Shown here: positions 56,032 to 63,623 of the stretch, piece by piece
How the letters are laid out: every line of letters starts with the position of its first letter
How positions within the stretch are numbered: the first letter of the stretch is position 1
Assembly: GCA_963816435.1 (NCBI GenBank)
Contig: CAWFKS010000001.1
Span: 248,001-312,000, forward strand
Origin: CAWFKS01 sp963816435
Lineage (GTDB): Bacteria > Pseudomonadota > Alphaproteobacteria > Rhizobiales > Rhizobiaceae
Length of the DNA stretch: 64,000 nucleotides
Direction of reading: 5' to 3'
Program-made: the position numbers and the translations under genes
The notes under the pieces: model-generated
What the model was told of the DNA's origin: nothing
The model's input: only the letters and a program-made list of their open reading frames with translations
Database searches by the model: none

Positions 56032-56876
56032 CGCCTGGGTCGAGGAGAACCGCCGTGACCTGGGCGATCGAGAACAAGGGTTATACGCAACGTCGTGCTT
56101 GCCGGCTCGTCGGCATGGAGCCGCGGGTCTACCGCTATCGTTCGAGGCGACCGGACGACGCTGACCTGCGAAAGCGGCTACGGGAACTGGCAGCCGAGCG
56201 CCGACGCTTCGGCTATCGCCGGCTGCACCTGCTCCTGAGACGCGAAGGCGTGGCGTTGAACTGGAAGAAGCTCTACAGGCTTTATCGGGAAGAGCGCCTG
56301 ACAGTGCGCAAACGTGGCGGCCGCAAGCGGGCGCTTGGCACGAGGGCACCGATGGCTATCCCGCAGGATGCCAACCAGCGCTGGAGCCTCGACTTCGTCT
56401 CGGACACGCTGACCGACGGCCGCCGCTTCCGGATCCTGTGCGTCATCGACGACTTCAGCCGGGAATGCCTGGCCACGGTCGTCGACAACTCGATCTCGGG
56501 CGAACGTGTCGCCCGCGAACTCGACATCATCGCCGAGCATCGCGGCTACCCCTGCATGATCGTGTCGGACAACGGCACCGAGCTGACCTCGAATGCGATC
56601 CTGGCGTGGCAGGAGGATCGGCAGATCGAATGGCACTACATCGCACCGGGCAAGCCGATGCAGAACGGCTTCGTGGAAAGCTTCAATGGTCGGCTGCGCG
56701 ACGAGTGCCTCAACGAACGGCTCTTCACCAGCTATCAGCACGCTCGCAACAGCATCGAAGAATGGAGGATCGACTACAATGTGAATCGACCGCACACGAG
56801 CCTCGACGGGCTCACCCCGAACGAATTTGCAACCCGGTCCAGATCGGACCACAACGTGAACAGGGCTAACTTATAG
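56019..56876 (+). CDS. IS3 transposase OrfB (DDE), made by -1 frameshift
   Basis: After a -1 slip at A6C (56019-56024) the frame continues KKLLTPGSRRTAVTWAIE and encodes the rve integrase domain: D in RWSLDFVSDTL, D in CMIVSDNGTEL, E in NGFVESFNGRLRDECL, completing DDE, plus NRPHTSLDGLTPNEFA. A separate OrfB start at the GTG before TWAIENKG (about 56055) is possible. The fused OrfAB is the transposase. The frame is intact, so this element may still be mobile. Confidence 0.92.
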   Translation, partial: KKLLTPGSRRTAVTWAIENKGYTQRRACRLVGMEPRVYRYRSRRPDDADLRKRLRELAAERRRFGYRRLHLLLRREGVALNWKKLYRLYREERLTVRKRGGRKRALGTRAPMAIPQDANQRWSLDFVSDTLTDGRRFRILCVIDDFSRECLATVVDNSISGERVARELDIIAEHRGYPCMIVSDNGTELTSNAILAWQEDRQIEWHYIAPGKPMQNGFVESFNGRLRDECLNERLFTSYQHARNSIEEWRIDYNVNRPHTSLDGLTPNEFATRSRSDHNVNRANL

Positions 56877-56902
56877 GCGCGGACAAAACGGGGAGCAGGT
56901 CA

Positions 56903-56906
56903 GCCG
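56903..56906. repeat. Target duplication GCCG, right copy
   Basis: Matches 55696-55699. Collapsing the two copies restores the IS5 transposase reading frame without a gap. Confidence 0.85.
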
Positions 56907-57063
56907 AAAGCTCCTTCAGCCGATCCTCCACGTCCCAGAAACCGCGTTGTCCCCGCATCGACCTCCCTCCGGCAAATCAACGCCGGAAGTGAATCACGAA
57001 ACTCATTCAGCCGCCAGTTTCCGGAGGCGTCCACCTGCCACGCAATCAGCAAGTGACGGCTGC

Positions 57064-59802
57064 TTACTTGGCCGAAACGGGAGCGGCCGGCGGCGCTGGC
57101 GCGGTATCGGAGGCGGGCGAAGCCGTGCCGGCCTTGAGCCGAACTACGAACTCCGCACCGTTTCCCTTGCGGCGGGCCAATGTCAGGCTGCCGCCAAATT
57201 TCTCGACGATCTGCCGGCTGATCGCCAGGCCGAGCCCGGCGCCGACCTGGCGCGGCATCGGCCCGCGCGCGAACTTCACGAAGATGCGCTCGCGCTCGCT
57301 TTCGGGAATGCCCGGCCCGTTGTCGGATACGCTCGCCTCGTAAACGCCCTTGCGCAGGCTGCTCGACACGGTGACCGTCGGCTCGGTGCCGGTGTTGTAT
57401 TTGATGGCGTTCGAGATCAGGTTGATGAAGACCTGCGCAAGCTTGTCGCGGTTGCCGATCACGCGAGCGCGGCGGGCGCGGCCAGTGCGCTTCAGCGTCA
57501 CGCCGGAGGCGCGGGCAAGCGCCTCGCAGCTCTGCATCGCCTGATCGAGCGCATCCTCGGCGTCGAAGGTCTCCGTCTGCCAGGCGGGCTCGCCGTTCTC
57601 CAACTGGTTGAGATCGAGAATGCCGTCGAGCAGCCGCGTCAGCCGCAGGCTCTCGTTCTGGATGATCTTCAGGAAGCGCTCCTTGCTCCCGGGATCGAGG
57701 TCGGGCGTCGACAGCAGGATGTCGCTGAAGGAGCGGATCGACGACATGGGCGTGCGCACCTCATGGCTGACTTGGCTCAGGAACTCGTCCTTCTGCTCGT
57801 CGATGGCGCGCAGTTGTGCGTTTGCGTGGGCGAGTTCGGTGGCGGTCGCCTCGATCTGCCGCGACTTTCGTTCCAGCTCGGCCGAATAGGCGCGGATCTG
57901 CTCGGTCTCGTCGGCAAGCCGCTTCAGTTCCTCCACGCTGATAGTCTCCGACGTGACGACGCTCGACACCAGTGCCCGTGCCGTCGAGGCGCCGACGCTT
58001 GCCGCCAGCCGCTGTTCGACGCGACTTATCAGCTCGTCGCTGGCCACCACCGCGTGGTCGGCGCTGCCGGCGTGCGGCAGCAGCGTGAGCGATTCCGCCG
58101 GCCCGAGGATTCGGTCCATGATGCGGCGCAGGTCGGCAATCCGGGCGGTGCGGCGCATCACCGAGACCTCGCTCTCGGTCTGGCGGCGGAAGACGTCGAT
58201 GAACAGTCGCGACTGGTAGCGCGCCAACGGCGTCGGCTCGGAGGCGAGAGAAACCCCCACGAACAGCGCGATGTTGGCGAACATGCTCCAGAACACCGCG
58301 TGCACCAGAGGGTCGAGATCGTCGAGGCCGAACAGCGCCTGCGGCCGCAGCCATTCCAGCCCGAACGGGCCATGGGCGATGACGTTGGCAGGCATCAGTG
58401 CCGCGCCGCCGAACGACGGAAGGAACAGCGTGTAGCCCCAGATCGCGAAGCCGGCTGTCAGTCCGGCCAGTGCGCCGCCGTGCGTGGCGCGGCGCCAATA
58501 GAGGCCGCCGACGAGGCTCGGCAGGAACTGGGCGACGCCGCAAAACGAGATCAGGCCGATTGCGGCCAGCGCATCGGAGGTGCCGCTCAGCCGGAAATAG
58601 AGGAAGCCGAGGAAGACGATGAAGAGGATGCTGGCGCGCCTGGCGCCTAGGATGAAGTCGCGCATCACCTGACCGCCGCCGGCCGGCACCAGCTTGAGCC
58701 GCAGCGCAATCGGCATGATCAGGTGGTTGGAGATCATCGTCGAAAGCGCGATCGAGCAGACGATCACCATGGACGTCGCCGACGAGAACCCGCCGAGGAA
58801 CGACAGAAGCGCGATCGTGTCGCGGTCGAAGGACAGCGGCAGGGTGAGCACGAACAGGTCGGGATTGGAGCCGGCGGGCAGGCGGTTGAGCCCGGCCACC
58901 GCGATCGGGATGACGAACAGGCAGATCAGGAACAGGTAGAGCGGGAAAAGCCAGGAGGCGGTCCGTATCTGGCTTTCGCTGGAGTTCTCGACCACCGTCA
59001 CCTGGAATTGGCGTGGCAGGCAGATGACCGCCGCACCAGCGAGAAAGCAAAGGGTTATCCACCGCAGCCCAAACGTGCCATGCGGGTTCGTCAGTGCCAC
59101 CGGGGCATTCTCGAACATCGCCGCCGGTGTCCCCTGCAGGCCGATGACGACCCACAGCCCGACGATCAGCAGCGCGGCGAGCTTCACCACGGCTTCCAGC
59201 GCGATCGCGGCGATGACGCCGTGATGGCGCTCGTTGACGTCGATGTTGCGCACCCCGAACACGATCGAAAAGACACAGAGGCCGGCCGCCACCCAGAACG
59301 CCGTCTGGTAGTCCGGCTCGAGGCTGGTGTTGGCGGCCGTCACGGCGCCGGCGTGAAAGGTGATGACCTGGAAGGAATCGGTCAGGGCCTTGAGCTGCAG
59401 GGCGATGTAGGGGGCGGTGGCAATCAGCGCGATGGCGGTGACCAGCGCGCCGAGCGCGGGGTCCTTGCCGAATCGCGCCGAGATCAGGTCCGCGATGGAG
59501 GTGGTGTGATAGGTGCGGCCGACGGTGACCAGCTTTCTCAGAAATATCCACCAGCCGGCGAAGACGATCGTCGGGCCGATATAGATGGTGGCGAATTCGA
59601 AACCGTGTCGTGCGGCCGAGCCGACGGCGCCGTAGAATGTCCAGGACGTGCAATAGATCGAGATCGAGAGCGTGTAGACCAGCGGCGAGGACAGCCAGCC
59701 GCCGGGATCGCGCCGTGCCCGGCGATCGCCGGCGAAGGCGACTGCGAACAGCACGGCGACGTAGCCCAGGCAAACCGCGACGACGAGATTGACGGGAAGC
59801 AT
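57064..59802 (-). CDS. Sensor histidine kinase with SSS-transporter domain
   Basis: A 912-residue membrane kinase. Residues 1 to about 510 form a 12-13-helix sodium:solute symporter-like domain (YTLSISIYCTSWTFYGAVGSAA, IVFAGWWIFLRKLV, TTSIADLISARFG, FSSATSMVIVCSIALSTMISNHL). A PAS/STAC-like linker follows (LGPAESLTLLPHAG), then HisKA with phospho-His at about residue 680 (FLSQVSHEVRTPMSSIRSF), and HATPase_c with N-box LISNAIKYN, DNGPGIP and GAGLGLAISRQIVE. No receiver domain. The organisation matches CbrA and CrbS/MxtR kinases, which sense carbon sources (histidine, acetate). Its ATG overlaps the upstream TGA (TGATG). The Ala/Pro C-terminal tail is disordered. Confidence 0.92.
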   Translation of the reverse strand: MLPVNLVVAVCLGYVAVLFAVAFAGDRRARRDPGGWLSSPLVYTLSISIYCTSWTFYGAVGSAARHGFEFATIYIGPTIVFAGWWIFLRKLVTVGRTYHTTSIADLISARFGKDPALGALVTAIALIATAPYIALQLKALTDSFQVITFHAGAVTAANTSLEPDYQTAFWVAAGLCVFSIVFGVRNIDVNERHHGVIAAIALEAVVKLAALLIVGLWVVIGLQGTPAAMFENAPVALTNPHGTFGLRWITLCFLAGAAVICLPRQFQVTVVENSSESQIRTASWLFPLYLFLICLFVIPIAVAGLNRLPAGSNPDLFVLTLPLSFDRDTIALLSFLGGFSSATSMVIVCSIALSTMISNHLIMPIALRLKLVPAGGGQVMRDFILGARRASILFIVFLGFLYFRLSGTSDALAAIGLISFCGVAQFLPSLVGGLYWRRATHGGALAGLTAGFAIWGYTLFLPSFGGAALMPANVIAHGPFGLEWLRPQALFGLDDLDPLVHAVFWSMFANIALFVGVSLASEPTPLARYQSRLFIDVFRRQTESEVSVMRRTARIADLRRIMDRILGPAESLTLLPHAGSADHAVVASDELISRVEQRLAASVGASTARALVSSVVTSETISVEELKRLADETEQIRAYSAELERKSRQIEATATELAHANAQLRAIDEQKDEFLSQVSHEVRTPMSSIRSFSDILLSTPDLDPGSKERFLKIIQNESLRLTRLLDGILDLNQLENGEPAWQTETFDAEDALDQAMQSCEALARASGVTLKRTGRARRARVIGNRDKLAQVFINLISNAIKYNTGTEPTVTVSSSLRKGVYEASVSDNGPGIPESERERIFVKFARGPMPRQVGAGLGLAISRQIVEKFGGSLTLARRKGNGAEFVVRLKAGTASPASDTAPAPPAAPVSAK

Positions 59803-60086
59803 CAGCCACCGGCCTCCTTGTCGTCCTCCGCCTGTGGCTCCAGACGGCCAAGCCGTCGCGCAAGCACCGCCGAGGTGATTATGACGGCCGCCCAGACACC
59901 GAAGACATAGAGCACCGTGAGCGGTACACCGGCAATCTTGGCCGGAGCGTCAAAGATCAGGATCAACGGCGGCATAAGGAGGAGGGCGGCAACCAGCGGC
60001 AGCAGCGTAGCGGCGTCGCGGGCACCGCGCGCCGGCTCCCGGAATCGTTCGGCGTCATGCCCCGGCAAGCTCGCGTACCCTTTCAA
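59802..60086 (-). CDS. Small two-helix membrane protein
   Basis: Up to 94 residues. Two hydrophobic segments, LLPLVAALLLMPPLILIF and GVPLTVLYVFGVWAAVIITSAVLA, then a charged tail. The position just ahead of an SSS-domain protein recalls the small partner proteins (DUF485/DUF4212 type) that precede acetate/solute symporters, so it may assist the kinase's transporter domain. The start is uncertain: ATG 60086 overlaps the response-regulator gene by 32 bases and a TTG at 60071 is possible. Coupled to the kinase gene by TGATG. Confidence 0.7.
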   Translation of the reverse strand: MKGYASLPGHDAERFREPARGARDAATLLPLVAALLLMPPLILIFDAPAKIAGVPLTVLYVFGVWAAVIITSAVLARRLGRLEPQAEDDKEAGG

Positions 60087-60426
60087 CGACCTCGCTGTTG
60101 GAGAAGGGCTTGGTGATGAAGGCGCTGGCGCCGATCGCCTCGGCCGTGCGGCGGTCGTTGGCCTGGCCCTTGGCGGTGAGCACGATCACCGGCAGGTCGG
60201 CGATGGCGGTGTCGGCGCGGATCGCGCGAAGCACGTCGAAGCCGTTCATGCCGGGCAGCATGATGTCGAGCACGACCGCGGCAAAGCGCTGCCGGGCCAG
60301 CCGGCGAAGCAACTCGGCGCCATCCGACACGATTTCCACGTCGAAACCGGCACGTTCGAGAATGAAACGCAGCGATTCGACGATATTCGGCTCGTCCTCG
60401 ACGATCAGGATGCGTTCGCGTCCCAA
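60055..60426 (-). CDS. Single-domain response regulator
   Basis: A 123-residue CheY-like receiver without an output domain: RILIVEDEPNIVESLRF (acidic pocket E/D), VVLDIMLPGMNGFDVLR (phospho-Asp), PVIVLTAKGQ (Thr) and ASAFITKPFSNSEVVERV (Lys). It is the first gene of the run receiver - small membrane protein - SSS kinase, so it is the probable phosphate acceptor; the downstream effector is not encoded here. Confidence 0.92.
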   Translation of the reverse strand: MGRERILIVEDEPNIVESLRFILERAGFDVEIVSDGAELLRRLARQRFAAVVLDIMLPGMNGFDVLRAIRADTAIADLPVIVLTAKGQANDRRTAEAIGASAFITKPFSNSEVVERVRELAGA

Positions 60427-60451
60427 AACCCACTCCTCCCCCGGGTCGGCA

Positions 60452-61930
60452 TCATAATACCGCCTGTCGGCCGGCTGACATAGACTTTTCGTCCCGGGCG
60501 GTCGCCTTGGCGATCAGCGGGGCCTCCTGGCGATGCTGGCAGGCCTCGCGCGGGCACAGGCGGCAGACCGTGCCGACTGGCAGCATCGCGCCCCCCGAAT
60601 CGAGCCCGTCGGCGGCGGAAAGCCGGTTCGCCTCGGTGGCCGAACAGGCGAGCATCACGGACAGCAGTCGGCGTGGCCGGCCGATGGCGGCAGTGCCCTT
60701 TTCGACGGCGCGCGCGAAGAAGAAGAAGCGGTCTCCCGACGGCAATTCACCGAAGCTGCGGGCGGTGACGCCGGGCGTCTGAAACGCTCCGTAGACAACC
60801 CATAGCGGGCAGGCGGTGCCGTAGCGCGGCAGGGGCAGGCCCGACAGCGGCAGGCGCTTCGTGACGTAGCCGGAGGGATCGGAACGCATGAAGGCGAAGC
60901 GCACGCCTTCCGCCCCGGGCCGGCGCAGCGTCGCCATCCTGTGCGCGGTCTGCTCGTAGGAGACGCCGAACAGATGCGAAAGCGTGTCTATGTCATAGCG
61001 ATGCTTCTCGGCAGATTCGAGAAACTCGTCATAGGGCATCAGCACGGCCGCGGCGGCGTAGCGGTGAAGCGCGGAGGCGGCGAGCGCCCGCGATTCCGCG
61101 TCGGGCAAGGCGGAGTGGTTTGCGACAATCTCGTCTACGGCTTCGCCCGCGACATGACCGAGCCGGTTTCGCAGGCGCCCGAAGGTCGACCGGTCGCTAT
61201 CGGCGCTAGTCGTCTCGCGCAGGGTCTCGCTGGCATCGGGCCGGCCAAGGAGCCGCGCGGCGATCTCCTCGATTTCGGGAAAATAGTTGTCCGTCTGGTA
61301 GATGAACGTGTCGACATTCTCCATCGGCGTGGCCGAGCGCACCCTGTACTGGGCGCTGTCGAAGAAGCTCAGCAGCGACTGCGCCGTACCGGCCAGACGG
61401 GACCCGCCGGCGGCGATGATTGAAAGGAAGCGCTCCCGCGCGTCCGGGCCGAGCGCGTCGCCTTCGCCGAGGATCTCGGCGGCCGAACTGATGGAGGTCA
61501 CGTCGGTGAGGATACGGTGCACGCTCTCGCCTAGGAACGGGTCGCGGTTGAGCCGATCGGCGAGCGCCAGCACCGCTTCGTTGCGGTCATGCCATGCCCG
61601 GTGCAGCCTGAGCAGGAACGCCGCCCATTCCGGATGATGGGCGACCAGGTCCTCGGCATTGCCGGGTCCGCCTTCGAGCGCCGGCTCGGCGGCGACCTCC
61701 TCGACATCGGCGACCATGCGCCGCTCGGCCTCGCCATCGAGCTTGTCCGGCGCCACGCCGAGCTCGGTGCTGATGCGTTCCAGCAGCGCGCCCGTGATCG
61801 GCCGCCGGTTGCATTCAATGAGATTCAAATAGGAGGGCGAAATGCCGGCGCGCCGCGCCAGTTCACCCTGCGTCAACCCGATCTGCTTGCGCAGCGCGCG
61901 TATCTTCACTCCCGTCAGCCGGCGGGCCAT
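60452..61930 (-). CDS. XRE regulator of short-chain acyl-CoA type (ScfR/RamB-like)
   Basis: A 492-residue protein. N-terminal HTH at residues about 8-62 (KIRALRKQIGLTQGELARRAGISPSYLNLIE). The middle has the ImmA/IrrE-like region RYAAAAVLMPYDEFLESAEKHRYDIDTLSHLFGVSYEQTAHRMATL without the HExxH zinc motif. The C-terminal DUF2083 domain has paired cysteines (CPLWVVYGAF; VCRLCPREACQH). This is the family of RamB, MccR and ScfR, which sense acyl-CoA and control propionate/acetate or glyoxylate genes. ATG 61930 is chosen because GGAGG lies 8 bases upstream; ATG 61936 would be only 2 bases from it. Divergent from the ABC transporter genes. Confidence 0.88.
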   Translation of the reverse strand: MARRLTGVKIRALRKQIGLTQGELARRAGISPSYLNLIECNRRPITGALLERISTELGVAPDKLDGEAERRMVADVEEVAAEPALEGGPGNAEDLVAHHPEWAAFLLRLHRAWHDRNEAVLALADRLNRDPFLGESVHRILTDVTSISSAAEILGEGDALGPDARERFLSIIAAGGSRLAGTAQSLLSFFDSAQYRVRSATPMENVDTFIYQTDNYFPEIEEIAARLLGRPDASETLRETTSADSDRSTFGRLRNRLGHVAGEAVDEIVANHSALPDAESRALAASALHRYAAAAVLMPYDEFLESAEKHRYDIDTLSHLFGVSYEQTAHRMATLRRPGAEGVRFAFMRSDPSGYVTKRLPLSGLPLPRYGTACPLWVVYGAFQTPGVTARSFGELPSGDRFFFFARAVEKGTAAIGRPRRLLSVMLACSATEANRLSAADGLDSGGAMLPVGTVCRLCPREACQHRQEAPLIAKATARDEKSMSAGRQAVL

Positions 61931-61956
61931 CACCATCTCCTCCCTCGATTGAATCT

Positions 61957-62033
61957 GTAAAGAATTTACTCATCAAAGGGAAGTGAAGCTCAAGAGTTTA
62001 CAACTTTTCGCAATAAAACCAACGGGTTATTGC
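61957..62033. promoter_or_regulatory. Candidate operators in the divergent promoter region
   Basis: Two dyads in an AT-rich stretch: GTAAA-GAA-TTTAC (61957-61969), with a further GTTTAC near 61996-62001, and GCAATAA-(10 bases)-TTATTGC (62010-62016, 62027-62033). They lie between the XRE regulator and the transporter gene, as expected for an autoregulated divergent operator. Binding by the XRE protein is inference. Confidence 0.5.
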
Positions 62034-62126
62034 CAAGTTGACTGGTTGCTGCCAAAGTGGGCTCGGGCGGATTTCACGCCGCTGACTCGGCCTGGCGCCG
62101 AACTGCAATTCCAAGGGAGGAATTCG

Positions 62127-63518
62127 ATGGACTTCAGCAAATTCAATCGCCGCAGGTTTCTGCAAACCAGTGCCGCGCTAGGCGCGGGGCTGGCTCTGCC
62201 GACAATCATCACCAGCCGTTCGCATGCCGCGTATCTGAATGAACCGACAGGCTCGACGGTTACGTTCGGCTTCAACGTGCCGCAGACCGGCCCCTACGCC
62301 GCCGAGGGCAAGGACGAGTTGCTCGCGCAGCAGCTTGCCGTCGAGCACCTCAACGGTGAAGGCGACGGCGGCATGATCAACACTTTCAGCTCCAAGATGC
62401 TGAAGGGCAACGGCGTGCTCGGCAAGAAGGTGCAGTACGTCACCGGTGACACGCAGACCAAGTCCGACGCGGCGCGCGCCGCGGCCCGCTCGATGATCGA
62501 GAAGGACGGCGTCGTGATGATCAACGGCGGCTCGTCCTCGGGCGTCGCCGTCGCGGTGCAGGGCCTTTGCCAAGAGGCGGGCATCATCTTCATGGCCGGC
62601 CTGACGCACTCCAACGACACCACAGGCAAGGACAAGAAGGCGAACGGCTTCCGTCACTTCTTCGACGCCTACATGTCGGGCGCGGCTCTCGCGCCGGTGC
62701 TGGCCAAAGCCTACGGCAAGGACCGCCGGTTCTACATGCTGACGGCCGACTACACCTGGGGCTGGACGCAGGCCGACTCGATGAAGAAGTTCCTGGAGGC
62801 CGAGGGCTGGGAGATGGTCAAGGACGTCCGCACGCCGGTCGGCGCGGGCGATTTCTCGTCCTACATCACGCCGGTAGCCAATTCCGGCGCCGACGTGCTC
62901 ATCCTCAACCACTACGGCGGCGACATGGTCAACTCGCTGACGCAGTCGGTGCAGTTCGGCCTGCGCGACAAGCAGGCGAACGGCAAGAACTTCGAGATCG
63001 TCGTTCCGCTCTACTCCGAGCTGATGGCGGAAGGCGCCGGCGACAACATCAAGGGCGTCTACGGTTCCATGAACTGGAACTGGCAGATGGACAACGAAGC
63101 CACCAAGGCCTTCACCAAGTCGTTCGGCGAGAAATACGGTCACCCGCCGTCAAACTCGGCGCAGACCTGCTACGCGCAGGTGCTGCTCTATGCCGACGCC
63201 GTGGAGCGGGCAGGCACCTTCAACCCGTGCGGTGTGGTGGAAGCGCTGGAGAAGAACACCGGCAGCCTCGAGGGCATCGATTCCGACGCCAACAAGGGCT
63301 TCATGTTCGACGGCCTGGGCAACGGCAAGACGCTTTACCGCTCGGCCGACCACCAGTGCTTCAAGGACGTGCTGGTCATGAAGGGCAAGGAGAACCCGAC
63401 CAACCAGTACGACGTGCTGGAGATCGTCGAAACCACGCCGGTCGAGAAGGTCTGGTACGAGCCCGACAACGAGATGTTCGCCGGCGGCGACCTCGGCAAG
63501 TGCAACCCGGGCGCCTGA
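62127..63518 (+). CDS. ABC transporter substrate-binding protein (LivJ-type)
   Basis: A 463-residue periplasmic binding protein from ATG 62127, GGGAGG six bases upstream. The Tat signal R-R-R-F-L-Q at residues 8-13 is followed by a hydrophobic stretch and a cleavage-like S-H-A. The mature part is Peripla_BP_6: VTFGFNVPQTGPYAAEGKDELLAQQLAVEHLN, VINGGSSSGVAVAVQGLCQEAGIIF, YMLTADYTWGWTQADSMKKFLE, DFSSYITPVANSGADVLIL. These proteins bind branched-chain amino acids, amides, short-chain organic acids or aromatics; the ligand is unknown. Tat export of the folded protein is typical for this subgroup in rhizobia. Confidence 0.92.
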   Translation: MDFSKFNRRRFLQTSAALGAGLALPTIITSRSHAAYLNEPTGSTVTFGFNVPQTGPYAAEGKDELLAQQLAVEHLNGEGDGGMINTFSSKMLKGNGVLGKKVQYVTGDTQTKSDAARAAARSMIEKDGVVMINGGSSSGVAVAVQGLCQEAGIIFMAGLTHSNDTTGKDKKANGFRHFFDAYMSGAALAPVLAKAYGKDRRFYMLTADYTWGWTQADSMKKFLEAEGWEMVKDVRTPVGAGDFSSYITPVANSGADVLILNHYGGDMVNSLTQSVQFGLRDKQANGKNFEIVVPLYSELMAEGAGDNIKGVYGSMNWNWQMDNEATKAFTKSFGEKYGHPPSNSAQTCYAQVLLYADAVERAGTFNPCGVVEALEKNTGSLEGIDSDANKGFMFDGLGNGKTLYRSADHQCFKDVLVMKGKENPTNQYDVLEIVETTPVEKVWYEPDNEMFAGGDLGKCNPGA

Positions 63519-63543
63519 CGCGTTCCTGATGCCATGCAAACGG

Positions 63544-63567
63544 CCAACCGCGCTCCGGCGCGGTTGG
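63544..63567 (+). terminator. Intercistronic hairpin between binding protein and permease
   Basis: CCAACCGCGC (63544-63553), loop TCCG, GCGCGGTTGG (63558-63567): perfect 10-bp stem, followed by TCTCTCTC rather than a T tract. Probably an attenuator or 3'-end stabiliser that raises binding-protein mRNA over permease mRNA. Confidence 0.6.
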
Positions 63568-63623
63568 TCTCTCTCATGTGCGCCCGGTCATCCGGCGTGA
63601 AGAAGCTCTTGGTGCGGCTCGAA

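Larger units (their letters stand above)
55700..56902 (+). mobile_element. IS3-family insertion sequence (IS407-like)
   Basis: 1203 bp. The left end TGACCTGCTCCCC (55700-55712) and right end read in reverse (56902-56890) are identical for 13 bases, with imperfect matching beyond (GTTAGCC shared). The element ends in 5'-TG...CA-3'. Flanked by GCCG duplications inside the IS5 transposase gene. Encodes a standard orfA/orfB pair with a slippery A6C. Confidence 0.92.
54672..56958 (-). pseudogene. IS5-family transposase split by an IS3 insertion
   Basis: The N-terminus MRGQRGFWDVEDRLKELSA is encoded from ATG 56958 down to 56903. The rest, from E-G-D-P-L-E-K-L-A onward, is 55699-54672. Removing the inner element and one GCCG copy restores a 359-residue frame exactly. 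DDE residues: D in GGQIIDATLV, D in VWADTAYRS, E in RARVEHVFAEQK; QKDRMRLFVRTIGI and NMAYNMKR are typical IS5 C-terminus. As it stands the copy cannot make an intact transposase. Confidence 0.9.
54548..57032. mobile_element. IS5-family insertion sequence, interrupted
   Basis: Terminal inverted repeats GGAGACCTCCGGAAAC (54548-54563) and, read on the other strand, GGACGCCTCCGGAAAC (57032-57017) match at 14 of 16 positions. They are flanked by the 4-bp duplication ACCT (54544-54547 and 57033-57036). Without the inner IS3 insertion and its duplication the element is about 1278 bp. Inserted between the phaC remnant and the sensor kinase gene. Confidence 0.85.

Noticed and set aside
57761..59863. 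Alternative long frame opposite or overlapping the SSS kinase gene
   Set aside because: Arg/Pro-rich composition and no motif; the kinase frame carries every expected motif.
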